Numbered from the stretch's first letter, positions 35,742 through 48,900 are shown. The stretch is 64,000 nt of DNA from Acridotheres tristis (GCA_037013685.1 CM072886.1:58830933-58894932), one strand, 5' to 3'. Made by a program: numbers and translations. The notes: generated by a model not told the origin, from the letters alone.

Positions 35742-35950
35742 ACAGACAGACAGACAGACAGACAGGTAAATAGATAGATAGATAGATAGATAGTCTGTAT
35801 CCTGATGATTTCATCTACTTTGATAGACAAATACAGATATCTGTGTAGAGACAGCTAGTTAGATACCTGTGTATCTATCTACTAGGAGGAGACAATCCCT
35901 ATCTACACCAGTATCTATCTACGCCTAGACACAGCAGGTAGCTAGGCAGC
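35742..35950. repeat. GACA/GATA simple-repeat array, right part
   Basis: A (GACA)n run (35742-35765) changes into a (GATA)n run (to about 35793). It then decays into a field of ATCTATCTA, AGATAC and TAGATA words to about 35950. It mirrors the array at 34350-34560. Together they look like one original array, later interrupted by the LTR. Confidence 0.9.
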
Positions 35951-36726
35951 TGAATATCCACATTGCATGCATCATCAGCACTAATTGGAGATGTGCATGC
36001 AGATGTGACTGCAGAAGTAATAGCTTGCTATAAGTGCTGGAAAATGGAATTCCTTGCAACATTCACTGGCAGAACGTTGTTTTCATTCTCCTTAAAACAA
36101 AAGCATCAAAACAGTGGATTATTTATTTAATATGGCTCTGTCAAAGAAATGGTGACCTTCAGTACACTGAAGGGACAGACTTTCAGTGTAAAAACAGAAT
36201 ACTCTTTAAAGAGTTATTTGTGCAAAACAACCCTAAAGCATATCTAAAATATTATACACAGCTGGCTTAGCAAATGTGCACACAGATACAATTCATAATG
36301 AATTCTGTGGTTTACTGCACATGTTCCAGGCATGCACTGTCTCCTCCCTCTGCTAATTTGCTTGATTGTCCTCTTCTTTTCTCTGTGTAGAAAAAACATC
36401 TGATCAACATAATCTCAACATTGGCTTTGTTGCTGAAACCCTCAGGCTTCAGAAAGCAGTTTCCCTGTTTAGCCTGAATACAGTTTTATCTTTTCACTAT
36501 CATGCTATCATGCTGCAGTGCTCATTTCTTACTGCTCTTGTTCTTCAGTGTTGTGAAGAGTAATGGTATACACTTTGGATGCTTGTGATAGGACTGCAAA
36601 CAGCACTCTTAACCTGTTGTCTGCCAAGTCTGAATGGCCTAAGTCCATAAAGAGTGCATGTAAAATAAATGCTACCACTTCTTGAGCATTTCTCTGCTGC
36701 AAGATTCTTCTGTCAGGCAGTGGCAA

Positions 36727-36762
36727 GGAGGAGCAGAGCAGGAGGAGCAGAGCAGGAGCAGA
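36727..36762. repeat. 14-bp tandem repeat (GGAGGAGCAGAGCA)
   Basis: Two exact copies (36727-36740 and 36741-36754) and the start of a third. Purine-rich minisatellite-like sequence. Confidence 0.85.
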
Positions 36763-38785
36763 GGGTGAGCCAGGCTGGCAGGACTCAGCCCTACTCTACC
36801 TGAGCGAGGTGACCACAGGAGGCTGCTCTACAGCCAGCTCCTGGGAGGCTGGGCAATGTCCCTGCCTTGCAAGGTGGCCGCAGAGAACCACATGCATGGT
36901 GCACTCAGAAAGCCCATAGCGTGTACAACACAATCCCTCAGTAATAGGTAATAGTCCTGCAATGACACACCCTCCAAGAAAAATCCCCTTACACTCAGAT
37001 CTTGTGCTGTGTACTGCAGTTGCAGTATTTTAAAATATTCTCTGCATGATGACTTCTTTTGGAAAGTAAAGCCATTCAATAGAACTGAAATAAAGATAAA
37101 TCCCTAAACAGTTCTATTATAATTTTATAATCCGTCCTTCTTTTTTAGTTTTTATGACATTGGGCCACTGAAGCAGGCTTGCTCTAAGCCCCAGATGGCT
37201 ACACTGTGTTCACCTTCCTTGCCCACAATGGGGTGACTTGGCTTTCCTTCCCAGTCCTTACCTCTCAAATTTAATAGGTCTCCTTTCTTTGAAAATTGCA
37301 GTGGTTTGGCCTTGCTTAGCTACCAAAAATAGCAGTGCCTGACTGGGTGACCTTGAGAGGAGCTGGCTGTCTTCTTACCAATATAGAGTCTATTACCTCC
37401 CTTGCTGGGGTGGTGTGGAAAGTCAGAGGCACTTTTAATTTTGAACTAGTCAACATGACGAGTCAGTTATTACTTCTTGTAATAAAGCTGGTTTTGCAAG
37501 ATCATTCTGAAGGAGGAAAATTAAATTTTTATGTCATGAGTGTATTAGCACCTATCCCATATTGGACTCAGCTAAACATTTATTTTCATAGGTATAATAT
37601 TGAACAACTGTGTTATTTTCAGCTCCACTTTTGTACATTGAAATGTGGCTTTTGGAAAGAAATTGAAGAATAAACATTCTGCAATACTTTGGATATTTTA
37701 AAATGAAAAAAAACAAAAGCCTGGGAAAGTTGGGGGTTTTTGTGGGCCTTAGATATAATTTCTAATTGCTAGCAAGAAATGCTATGTATGTGGGAATTTT
37801 ATATCAAGAATACTTGCAGCATTAGATAATATGTAATGTATCAAGTAACTGTGATCCATGTAGTGCCATTTATGAAAAGCATATCTCTTTACTAATCTTT
37901 TTCATTGACTGGACAAAAAATGTTTTTCAACTAACTAAATTAAAAAAAAAATGCTGGTGAATTCCTCTAGTCCTTCATAGACATGGTGCATGATAATTAT
38001 TAGTGAGAGAGGATGCAGGACAAAGGCTGGACAGTGTGAAATACAGAGGTAGTACAAAAGCATCCATCTCTGCTTATGTAAGACAGACTGTCCACTCATC
38101 CTCTAAGGCTGACCGGAAATGAGTTCTATCCATTTGTTTAATGAAGCCTCAAGAACAAAGATATTTAATTTAACTAATTGAAAACCTCAGCAATAAAAAA
38201 TATAGCAATGATCTAATTTGGAGGGCAGCAATCAATAAGGAGATCAGCCAGAGTGTAGCCAAAGATACCATCAAAACCTACTGAAGATATGAAACCCCAG
38301 GGAATATTTCCAACAGAGTTTGGATAATGCCTTGTGGTATTTGTCTGTAGCTTAGGAAAGATTAGTGTGCAATTATCAGCAAATTAGTCTTTTATTAATA
38401 AATTATGCTTTGGAATGATAAATTCTGTACTTGACCACTGTGTTCTTTCCTTGGTACAGAGGAAGAAGGAAGGAAAAACTATCCTTTAATAGGCATGGGC
38501 TATTGACAAGTCATCCTGTAGGTTTTAACTCTCCCCCAAAACTTCCATAGTTAAAGCTGAAGATATATGGTGGATTGAGGTTAAGTGAACGTGGTATATT
38601 TATACTACACATTCACATTATACATTTTTTATATAGTACATGGGAAAAACGACCCAATAAAAACATTTTGCTATAAGGTGCCATGAAAGACTAAGCAGTG
38701 TAACTTTTTTCCAGGTTTAAATGTTGCTATACCTTGGACAGATGTAAACAATGCATGACATAATTTTTTGAGGTTATGTAGATGG

Positions 38786-38815
38786 TTTAACAACCCTTAT
38801 TTTAGGGTTGTTAAA
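38786..38815. repeat. Perfect hairpin, 12-bp stem, 6-nt loop
   Basis: TTTAACAACCCT (38786-38797) and AGGGTTGTTAAA (38804-38815) are exact reverse complements around a TATTTT loop. It is too short for a microRNA precursor, and it has no T-run terminator function in animals. Origin unknown. Confidence 0.9.
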
Positions 38816-41424
38816 AAGTTACGTCAGGCAAAGATAGAAACCCACTTAACTCTGCACTGGGTCTTCTGCTTGAGTAATGGTTGACCTATGGACACTCTAA
38901 GCAGAGCTTTGTTTCTCATGTGTGGCTTCTACATCCATATAATATCTCCAGGTTATCTTAACCATCCCATTAAATTCATCAATGCTGATGACCATGACTT
39001 TGGACTTGAAAATAAGGGGGAGAAACTGTGTCAAACAGAGAAGCAGACTGCTTGTGAATGGAGAAATTCATCATAATGTCACTGAATACCTGGGGAGTGG
39101 AGTTCAAGTTGATTTATTACAACATTATTTTTCATTTTTATTGTACGCTGATCAGGCTTAGGCTCAAGCAATCTCATTGTGATGTCCATTCAAGCAGTGA
39201 GAGTGACAATGCTACTTCATAAGCACATTTTTTATAGGTTTTGTGCTGCTGCCTGGAAACATGCAGCTTTTGGAGGCTGTCAGCTCTGTTGGTATATATT
39301 GCACAACATCCAGAGCTGTGAGACTGCAGCCGAAGCCACAGCAGAGAGATGTCTTGGGAATTCCAGCACTAGGAAGCATGTGCCTGCTTACAGGATGATA
39401 TAAGCTACATTTGACGAGACACTGCCATGCATTCAGAAGTACTGGGGCAGATCCTCTCTGCTGATGAGGTGTGCTTAGAAATGTGAGATTTTCAACAACA
39501 ATAAGGATCTTTCCCAGCTGAAAAATACCAAAAAGTCACACAAGTGGAAAAATGCAATAGAGTAGCAAAACTGCAGACACACGGAATTTGTTCTTTCCAG
39601 TTAGCTATGCTGGGAAATCCTGTAGCAGATGTCAAATATGGGGGAAAAAAAGTCCTTCAGGCTAAGAATCACAGTCTCACCCCAGCCACCACTTTGAGTG
39701 GGTGTCTGACTGCTGGGCAGCAGGGACAAGGGACAGGCAGCCAGAGACAGCTACTGGGCAGGGATGGCACTGAAGGAGTCAGGAGTGACTGGGATGTGAC
39801 TCCAGCTCAGCCATACCACCTGAGCACGGCGGGAGTCAGCAGAAGTAGGTGGTCATATATTGGTTAATTTTTCTTGCAAGCAATAAAGTAGTATGGAATG
39901 ATGCTGACCCTTGCAAAATGAACCAGAAGGAAAATTTAAAATGTACATCAGAGGAGTAACAGGAATGGAAGGTACATTTCCAGTAGTGTTTGCAAAAAAA
40001 TTAAGGGAATAGGACCCTAGGTGTACCATAGATTTTTCTTCCTCATACCTGAGAAGAAAAAGAAAACGTGTTTTTTTTTTTCTTTTGTTCGCGCTTTTTT
40101 TTAACCATAGGAATGACAGGTGATGGGAGCTAAGCAAGAGTGGGATGTGTCTCTTCTGCACCTCCATGCATGACTCCCGAGAGCAGCTCCAGCTGGTGGC
40201 AAGTAATGGTCCATCCCCTTTTGCACCACAGAATGTGCCTGGCCGTAGGCAGGAGCAAAACTCTTCCATGTAATTTCTGATATTTCCCTCACACAGAGCC
40301 CCTTTCTTATCAGAGTCTGCAGTTACTGTTTTTCTTTCTGATTAAAATATGCTCTTGGGAGTACAGGCTATTTGTGCTCTGCTCTTAGTAACCTTTCTAC
40401 TGCGTGGCGGGGGTGAAATGTCAAGGCTGATAAATACCATGAAGTGAAACCCCGAAAGACAGGCTTGGATACTGCATCATTATTTTTGCCAGCCAGGGTA
40501 GTTTGGCAAACCCTCAGAGAATAAGTTCCTACAAATTCACTACAGCTCATGTAAGTATGTGTGTATGTGTGCTTGTCCAATGTTAGATCTATTTCTTTTA
40601 AAAAGTTGGAACATCCCATGTTCCTTACCTTAAATTAGGTGCATTTGTAAGCACTTCAAATTGTAAGGGTTTCTTTTTTCCTGCATTGCTTAGATTGTTT
40701 TCATACTGGCATTGAAAGGGTAATATTTTCTCAATAATATGACCAGTTTTTCTCAGTACTTTAATTTCCAAATTAATGTGGATGATAGATTTATTCTAGT
40801 AAAAAAGGCAAATATTTTATTGCATGTTAAAATTAAGCAATTTTTCTGCTTTTTAGTGGGAAAATTAGAGACACTAAGAGATGTGGAAGACGGGAAAACT
40901 GATGGCTGAAGGAAAAACAACAGAATGGGAATGAAAAACAAACATAACTTAATTAGGACTTAGAAAAATAAAAAGACTGCATCTTATTGAAATTCAGAGG
41001 GCTGTATATACAAGCTGAGAAACCTGGCTGAAATGATGAGCTCATATCGTGCTACTAATTGCATTATAACTGTAAGGCTGTAATGCACCTGGGGTTTATT
41101 TTGGTTTTGTTTTCTTTGCTTAGCAATGAAATTAAATGGGTGTGATCACTTGTTGGATGTGGCTTCCCCTTTGTCTGTCTTACTTAGCATAGAGAAATAA
41201 TTTTCAGCAAGAGCCACAGCTTTGGGAAACTTCCATCATTTACCCATCTCTAGGATATGAATAAAACATTAAGAACAAGCTTTATGGAGATTAGGCATCA
41301 TTGTTTAATGCAACAGTCTGGTTGGAAAGTCTTTGGATATAACTACAGGCTGTTAAGTCAGTTCAGATCATATAGTCCATAAAGTATTAGTAAAGGCATT
41401 GAGAACATGGTTTTTTAGAAAAGG

Positions 41425-42470
41425 TGCATGGCTTCTTCTAAGAGAAATCCTGTCTCAGTAGCCTGATCAAGCTCTTGGAGGGTGTCAGTGATCTTGTCAA
41501 CGAGCACACAGATAAAGGATTTCCCTGGGGGCATAACATGGAGTTTCCAAAATTCCTTAAGGTTCATAATCAGAAGTTATTATGGGAGCTTTTGGAAGAA
41601 AAGATCATTTATTGAGTGAAACCTGGTAAAAGGGCAGAAAACAGATGACTTTTCTACATGGATGAATCAGTAGTTTGTTTCCTCAGAATTGGTGCTAAAC
41701 TCAGTTTTATTCAGGACCTTCATCAGTGATGTGGTGGTGGGAGCTCACCGTGCAATCTCCAAGGCTGCAGTTGGCACTAAGTTCTCTCAGCCAGCCAAGT
41801 GCCATCCCAATGGTAAGAAAATTCACAAGCTAAGTGTGGGGGTAAAAGGGAGGGGCAAAGATGTACCAATCCAGATAGATATAAGCAGTTGCATCTGCAA
41901 ATAAAAGAATCTTGATGGGTCTGCTGCATGGGATTAAACTCAGAGATGGCAGTGACCACTCAGGAAAGAGTCTTTATTTGCTGCTGAAGTCATCAGCTTA
42001 GCATGCAGCAGCAGCCAAAGCTGGGCATTGTCAGGAAGGAAGAAGGAGGGAATTATATGAAAGCTTGATGGGCTCACATCTTCATGCAGTGTGTACATCT
42101 GATTTCCACAACTCAAGAAGGATATTGTGCAGCTGGTGTGGAGGAGGACAACAAAATGTTCAAGGATTTGCAGCTACTTTACCACAACACAGTAAAAAGT
42201 TTGGGAGTGTCCACCTTGAACAGACAGCTGGGTTAGCGGAGATATGGTCAAGGTTTATGAAATCCTAAAAGTCTGCAGGTAAGTCAGATGCAAAACCTCT
42301 CTCTGCCGCACTCTGCAATGACTGGACTTGAGAGCATTTGAAGCTGATAGGAGATTGGTTTTAAAGAGGTGTAAGGGTGTCTTCACATAGGGCATTGTGA
42401 GCTTCACAACCTTTTGCCACTTGAAGCAGTGGATTACATTTGGAAAAGAATTAGAGAAATTAGTAGGCAG
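41425..42470 (+). pseudogene. Ancient, decayed CR1-type LINE fragment (3' part of the reverse-transcriptase ORF)
   Basis: CR1 elements are chicken-repeat-1 family non-LTR retrotransposons; their second ORF encodes endonuclease and reverse transcriptase. This copy keeps recognisable pieces in the right order. First come remnants of the reverse-transcriptase region near 41485-41560. Then follows the part equivalent to a CR1 ATCTTCATCAGTGATGTGG stretch (41720-41738). Next comes the GATATTGTGCAGCTGGTG / AGGAGGACAACAAAAT region (42121-42158), and then the GGAGATATGGTCAAGGTTTATGAAATC segment (42239-42265). Last comes a 3' segment with the equivalent of TTCACA...CCTTTTGCCAC...GTGGATTACA (about 42381-42437). 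Many frameshifts and stops break it, so it encodes nothing. The amount of decay fits a very old CR1/L3-like copy, probably older than modern birds. Ends are approximate. Confidence 0.75.
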
Positions 42471-43750
42471 CAGATCTGCACTAAGACCACAGTGAAGTGG
42501 ACATGAATATGTCCTGGAACATCCTTAAAACTGTCTTTCTGGATGCTTGGAGAATATGAGAAGAACAGATCACAAAATGTGGCCAAGATCACATATTTTT
42601 CCCTAAATTGCACTGTCCTTTTGATGGTGTTTGATATCATTAGCTTTACCCAGCAGGTACTTTTATTTTCTTAGAAATAGAAATTACAATATATAATTGG
42701 GATGCAAAGGATTATTCAGTTACTCTGCTGTTCTTTTGGACTAATGGCCCTCAGTTTTAATGTCAGATTGGAAATTATTGTAGAAAAAAATACATGTTAA
42801 ATTTATAATGCTGTGCATTATCAAGAAACAATACTTCCATGTTCTTTCTATCAAATAACTCTTCCCAGATGTTTCTGTGAGATTTTTTCCTATCCAAGGC
42901 CACATCAAATTTAATTTAGAATATTAGTCCCTTCTGGTTTTGAATGAAGCTCAGAATTAAAACCCAAAGCGATCCAAAGATTGAGCTTTTCCTTCAACCT
43001 TGAATTTCAAGGACAAGAGGTTTTCAGTTTTAAGGCCGTGCTTCAGACTAATTTCCAATGAACTACTTCTAGTCCTTCTTAAAAGTGAATCACACGTATT
43101 TTAACACAAAATCCACTCTCATTCAAAACAGCTTTTACTCATTTATTTTTCAATTAGCAGAAAGTGAAACAGTATGCAAGCAAATGCACTGATGACATGG
43201 CAACCACAACATCAGCTAAGGTTTATTACACTATCCCAGCATTTCATAACAGAGGTTTTCTCTTGCTCCTGTTTGTTCTCACAGCAAAACTCACAAAGGC
43301 ATCCATCCACAAGTACAGAACAGGGTCTTGAGCTGCTAGTAAAGTTCAGACAACAGGAAAACAGATGTGAAGGAATACACCAAGGTGTCTTTGAGAACAT
43401 TTATTCAGCAGCTCATGGAGAAAACTCAAATACAAGATCAGCATAGAAAAAATTGCATCGGGGATTAAATGTATCAGAAAAGATGATTTCAAGGAGGGGA
43501 TGAATTGTGAGGCATCTTGGAAGTTTAACCTCTCTCATGGAGAAAAGGAAGCCACCAGAAGAATGTGAAGAGAGGTTTGGTGCAGTCAACTCCACAAGCT
43601 AGGAGAAGGGACAGCCACTTTCTGGGGAGGTGAGACTGCTTTATTACGGGCAAGGGAAGGAACACTGCAATATTCAAGACGAGGAGCAAGAATTTCTGCT
43701 CTGAAGGAAAGGCTTTAAGAGCTTTTAATCAGAAAATATTAACAACTTTT

Positions 43751-43797
43751 ATCAAGGCAGAGCCTAGATGATAGCCTATATCAAGGCAGAGCCTAGA
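43751..43797. repeat. 29-bp tandem direct repeat, 1.6 copies
   Basis: ATCAAGGCAGAGCCTAGA occurs at 43751-43768 and again at 43780-43797, a 29-base period. The copies are identical over 18 bases, so the duplication is probably recent. Confidence 0.9.
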
Positions 43798-45936
43798 GCT
43801 TCTTCAGCAGGAAGCTTGAATGATAGATGTCCTGCAGACAGAGGAAGCAACAACATGCCAGTGGTAATGATGGTTTCCTTAGTGATGATGGAAGGTGACC
43901 TAAGGAGGGCTGGAAGGAGAAATTAGGAGATTTTTGCAGTAATGCTGAACTTGGGCTGATGCAGCACATCCTCAAAGAAGAATTAAGGACAGCAACTGAG
44001 ATGTAGGCTACCATGTTTGAGGTATTTCCTGTTTAAATATGTTTGCTTTTGGCAAACCAAGCTATGTTAACATAATGATGTAAGCAATGTTTTGCACAAG
44101 TCCTTAAATTCCTAACTTCCTATCAGTCACTTTTAACTCCTAGCTGACGTGCTGTTTACAGCCCTGACTCCTCGGGATGTTCTCAAAGCTTCATACCTCA
44201 AGGTGTTGGAGATGCAGCTCAGAAAAACAGGTGTTAATATTTTCCAGAGAATTTTAAAAATACCTTGCAGTTCCTTAATGAAACAAATGTTTAATGTACA
44301 CAGAAAATATTGTCAACTGAAATATTAAATTGTGTTTTGAATATCCTCAAGAAATTTTAAACAAAATTTACTAGAGCATTTGTTTGTATTTCTTATGCAG
44401 TCCACCCCTCTCTGTTGCTGTTTTAAAACCAAACATAAAATTTTGAGCACTTTTATTGCATACAAAGGCATCTTCTCATCTTGCTCCCAAGGCAGTTCTT
44501 GAAATTTATATCATAACCACAGTGTGTGTGTGGAAATGTCAACCATACTTAGAGTCTGAGAAGACTGTCCCTGACGCAGCATTTCCTCACTGCTCACTGG
44601 CTTTCTGAAGTCTGTCAGGAACTTTCTGGGGTGTCTGTTCTCTCAGCATTTTTTTTCTAAATTGAAACTGATAAAGTTCTGGGACTTGGCCCTGCCAGGA
44701 GACATATCTCTTGGTTCTTAATCAGTCAGGCTCAGGGCAGCCCTTCACTTTCACTTTTGCAAAGAATCTCTAATTGAACAACTATGGATGACCTGCCAGA
44801 TGGCTTTCCCACAATAGAAAGTTTTTTAAAGCTTCAGAAACAGTTACCAAGCATCTGAGCATATTTAGTAAGTGCCATATTCTATGTCTACACATTTCTG
44901 TGTAATCTACCCAAGTTCCTCTATCCCACAGTTTTCAAATATTTGGAGATCAAATTAGATTTCATATACTGTTCACTGGCTTGTTTCCATTTTCTTGAGA
45001 CAGAAAGAGCAAGTGTGACAATGCAAGATATGTGACTTTTCCTCCAGTTTTTCAAAATTTAGCATGTTCATATTTGCCCTACTCTCTGGCAGATGAAGGC
45101 CCACAGATGAGTGTTCATAGATCTGAAGTCTCATTTCAGTGTAGAAAGGATGATTTTCCTTTGCATTTGCAGTGGACTATATTCACCCCTGAGTAAGAAA
45201 TAAAGTGTTATCTTCCTTTTCTGCATTTTTTTGTCTCTTGATCCAGATAAGTGAAACTTGGGCTGTCTCAGTGTGTGGAAAAATTGAAAAGTTGCATTAC
45301 ATCCATGATCTTTTGGTTTCTCTGATTAGCAATTTACTACAGTTCTGCCTTCCTTGGCTCTTCTCATTTTTGAGGTCAAAGAAAAACAGGTCCTTCATCA
45401 GCATAGTTAAGACTTGCAACCTTGAAATGACATGATAAAGCTGTCATTTCTTCTGCCTCTGGGATTCTGCAGCAAGGATGCATAGGTCTTGGAAAAATGA
45501 CTGGAGAAGAGTTGTTGAGGAAATGCTCAGGATCAAGCATTGAAAGACTGAGGTTGTGCAGGACCATAGGCAGGTATTTGGAAAATGTGGCTCAGAATTG
45601 CCAGAAAAGAAACTGAGGCACAAATTATGTGGCAATATGATACTGAAAGGCTGCTTGAACCTTGAATGTTGTCACAATTAGAGTTTGAAAAATTTGACTT
45701 TAAAGGAGAGGCTAGGGACATTTTTTTCCCCTTGCTTAATGATGTGTCAAAACTGGAAACCTACAAAAGTCTGTGAGCCCAAAAATTGATAGAACGGAGC
45801 AAACTAGAATTTTATTGAATGATCTGAGAATTTGGGCATAAGAAGTGGATATTCAGATGAAAGGACAAGCAGCTGTTTATAAGCAGTCAGAAATCAAACT
45901 CACTCACACAGCTACCTACCTATTTAATTGGTCAGA

Positions 45937-45960
45937 AATACCTAGAGATGTCTAGGTATT
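45937..45960. repeat. Perfect hairpin, 10-bp stem, 4-nt loop
   Basis: AATACCTAGA (45937-45946) and TCTAGGTATT (45951-45960) pair exactly around GATG. Confidence 0.9.
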
Positions 45961-46381
45961 CATATCCCTAATTGGGAAGGCATGTGTGTCTGGCATGCAA
46001 GCTTACCTTGACTCTCAGGCCCTACGATTGCCAGTGGGAAGACAACACTTAAAAAAATCCTGCTCTTTTAGGAAAGTAGCCAACACAAGTGACTCTGTAA
46101 GTGTCATTTAAGACAGATTGTCTGAGATGTTTCTCTTTGCCAGGGGCTCGAAGGTGTATTTATCACAGACTGAGAAGAGCTGTGCACACACCCTCGTCAG
46201 GTCAATAGAGTGTGTGAGTGCCACATGCAACATCAAGAAATTGGAACCGGAAATTTAATCCCAGCTCTGGAAATCTTAAAAAGCCTCTGCAATACTGGTG
46301 ATGTTCCCTGTAACCTATTATTCATAGTATCAGATTTTACCATTTTTCCTGAGACTTTTGGCATTTTCTCATTCCCTTTGG

Positions 46382-46397
46382 TGATGATGATGATGAT
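46382..46397. repeat. (TGA)n microsatellite
   Basis: Five tandem TGA units plus one base. Confidence 0.85.
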
Positions 46398-48900
46398 TTC
46401 CTTTGGAACTCTGGTCACACTTTGTCCTCCTAATTCATCTTCTACATTTTGACTCCTGCATCATGCAAACCACATTCTGCACGTGCACAAATCTCATTTT
46501 TAAGGAGTTTGACAGAAATGGACTGGAGGACCTCAGCTAGTAGATGGATGCAAGAGCTCCACAGACCTGAGTGGAGCAGACCTGAACACTTGCTTTTCAC
46601 CATGCACTGTCCATCCATACTGTGGATTTACCCTTGCAAGGACACGCACACAAAGCCCTGTTTTAAATTCTTAAAATCAGTATTAGTAGTGTGTGGGCCT
46701 CTTCCTGAATCTGCCAGGCATTGCTACTTTAGTTCATATCAAGGCAGTTTTGCACTTTACTACTGCCCTGTTCACTGCATTACTCAGCTATATTCTTTAT
46801 TCAGTATTTCAAAGGATGAAATTTGTTTCTACACTGGAGACACCCTGGCGCTTTTTGCTTTAGAAGAGGAGGAAATTCTGCCATTAGATGTGTCATGCAA
46901 ACTGGACGACTTCTGAAAATTAGTTTAATTAGCCTCTAGTAACTATCATCCCATGTGGTTAATGGCAAATTTTGTATAGTTAGATTTTAAGAAAGCATAT
47001 ATTGCTAATTGCTCGTTCTGACCAGGAACAACAGCTTTAGTCAGTTATGTGTAATCTTGAATGATGCCAGGTGGAGATGTAGTTAACAGGAAGCATAAAC
47101 ATTTACATTGTCTTCACTATAGGCCACTGTAGGTGCATGTGAGTTGAATTTGCAAAATCTGACCAATTATTGGTTTCCCCAGACTGAAACATCTTCATCT
47201 TCTCTGAGGTCTAAGAATCTGGCTGCTGGGTTGAAAAATCTGTCTGCAGGTGAAGAAAAGTGATAAAGTTGTTTTCCTATGTGGAAAAAAAATAACATTT
47301 TTTTTATAAAACACTACAATAGCTTGTGATATTCTATGTTATTTAGATATACCAGAGAGATCAAAGCATTGCAGTATATTTTATCAACTTGCCTGTATTC
47401 CAAATCTATGAAATTGTATTTTCTCTTGTTCTTATTCAATTTATGATTTATTTTTCTCCTGGTATAAATCAGTTTCTGTTCTATGGATGCATGGCAGGTA
47501 TTCCATCTTGTTTTTCAATATGCTATGTCTAGAACAAATATCTAGTCAGTCATGGGCGTATAAAGTATTAATCATACGTGTTTGAAGGTATGTTGCTATA
47601 GCAATTCCTTTAGTGCAAGAAAAAAATCAGCATATAGCAGGCCAGGGATATGAGAACAGTAGGAATTACAAAGCTATAACATCACTATTAACACATTATT
47701 GCATTGTAATGATATTATTTTCTAACTATCCTAGTCCCCAGCTGCCTAATTTTTAAGATAGAATTCTCCAGCAGGGATTTCATAAATGGCTCTGACATGA
47801 AAGACACTTGCAATATTAAGAAGACATTAAGCTGTCTGAAGAAAATATTTTTCAAAAGAGAAAGTGTTCAAACAAACAAAATATCTTCTGTCCATGACAC
47901 ACCAGATCCCTTGTCTTCCCTATTCCAGTGTGATCCACCCTGAGGTGCTGAACATGACAGGGCTGAATGGAAGAGATTAGCAAGACCCAGCTTAAATAGA
48001 AATGCTGTGAGTTGAGCATGTAAAGCTGCAGAGCAGGAAAGCTGGGAGGGCTAGCTAGAAGGAGATATGGAAATGTAATTTCATCTTGTATTACGAATCT
48101 AACTGGAAAATTTAAAAACCAAAGCAGAAAAGACTTTGTCTCCAGGAGGATTATAATTATCTGGAGGAGAAAGGAGGCGGTAAGTAGTGGTGCAGCTCAC
48201 TTGTGTAAAAAGAATGCAATGGTAAATTGAACTGATTGGGAGTATGGACTGAACCATGGCGTGAAGGAGGACTAGTCAGACACAGACACACTTAGCCTGT
48301 ATTAAGGCTGCTAATCCTCTGGGTGTATTAGCATTGCCTTCCCTGGGGGGAAGGTAGGGTCAGCTTCAAGTAATCCCACTCTTGGTATTTAACTCTTTGA
48401 GTTTGATGCTTTCCTAATGTAGATGTTTGCATTATGGTGAAAAATATTATATAAATATATATAGCTGAATTGCCTTGCTATTCTCTGTGCTTTAAATATT
48501 GAATTCTTGAGGTTCAACTGTTCTAATATCTCTCCTTCAAAACATTCATTAAAGAGAAAAAAACAAGAATCCCACAAACAAATGAACACTGCAGTAGACC
48601 TTTGGATTTGTTGCATTGATTTAGTGTCTGAATGAGCAAGAAAGAACATTTATATTAGAGTGGATGGGATCAAATAGTAAAGATCAGAGGGAGCTAGCTA
48701 TGTATCATCCACATCCTTTCTTTTTAATTAAAGACAAATACAGACCTTCAAGAAAAAAGAAGCAGCAGTTCAAAGAGGTATTAAGTTTAATAGCAAGCAA
48801 CCTTTACAGAGATGGATCCTCTTCTCACTGTTTTGTTTTACAGCAAAGTGACAGTGACAAGCAAGAAAGGAAAACGAGAAAAATTTAACCTGTCTTAGGA

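Larger units (their letters stand above)
34561..35749 (+). mobile_element. Solo LTR of an avian endogenous retrovirus inserted in the GATA/GACA array
   Basis: About 1.19 kb, recognised as a common bird LTR family with a long purine-rich, repeat-bearing middle part. In order: a U3 part; a TATA-like ATACTTAAGAAG (34786-34797); a purine-rich leader; repeated units containing CACCCACAGCCCGTGG; and an AATAAA (35573-35578) followed by the GAGTCTGTTTTGCCC stretch typical of the R/U5 side. The 3' terminus falls in the GTGTCGAACAGACA region. Exact ends are blurred because both borders fall in simple repeats, and a clear TG start was not found. No gag, pol or env sequence is attached, so it is a solo LTR. 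All open frames across it (for example 34890-35288 minus and 34963-35295 plus) are by-products of its repeats. Family class is from memory. Confidence 0.85.
35951..41424. other. Noncoding stretch, no gene seen
   Basis: Contains a small GAGCAG-rich tandem repeat (36727-36762), a strong hairpin (38786-38815) and T-rich tracts near 40070. Around 37300-37325 there is a faint resemblance to the end of a bird LTR (CAGTGGTTTGGCCTTG), but it is too short to call. Open frames are short and unrecognised. The frame at 39544-39867 starts with GTG. Confidence 0.5.

Noticed and set aside
37300..37325. CAGTGGTTTGGCCTTG, similar to an end of a bird LTR
   Set aside because: Only about 20 bases of resemblance, with no matching body or second terminus.
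46449..46916. 155-codon open frame
   Set aside because: Starts with TTG, has no known family, and the composition is like its flanks.
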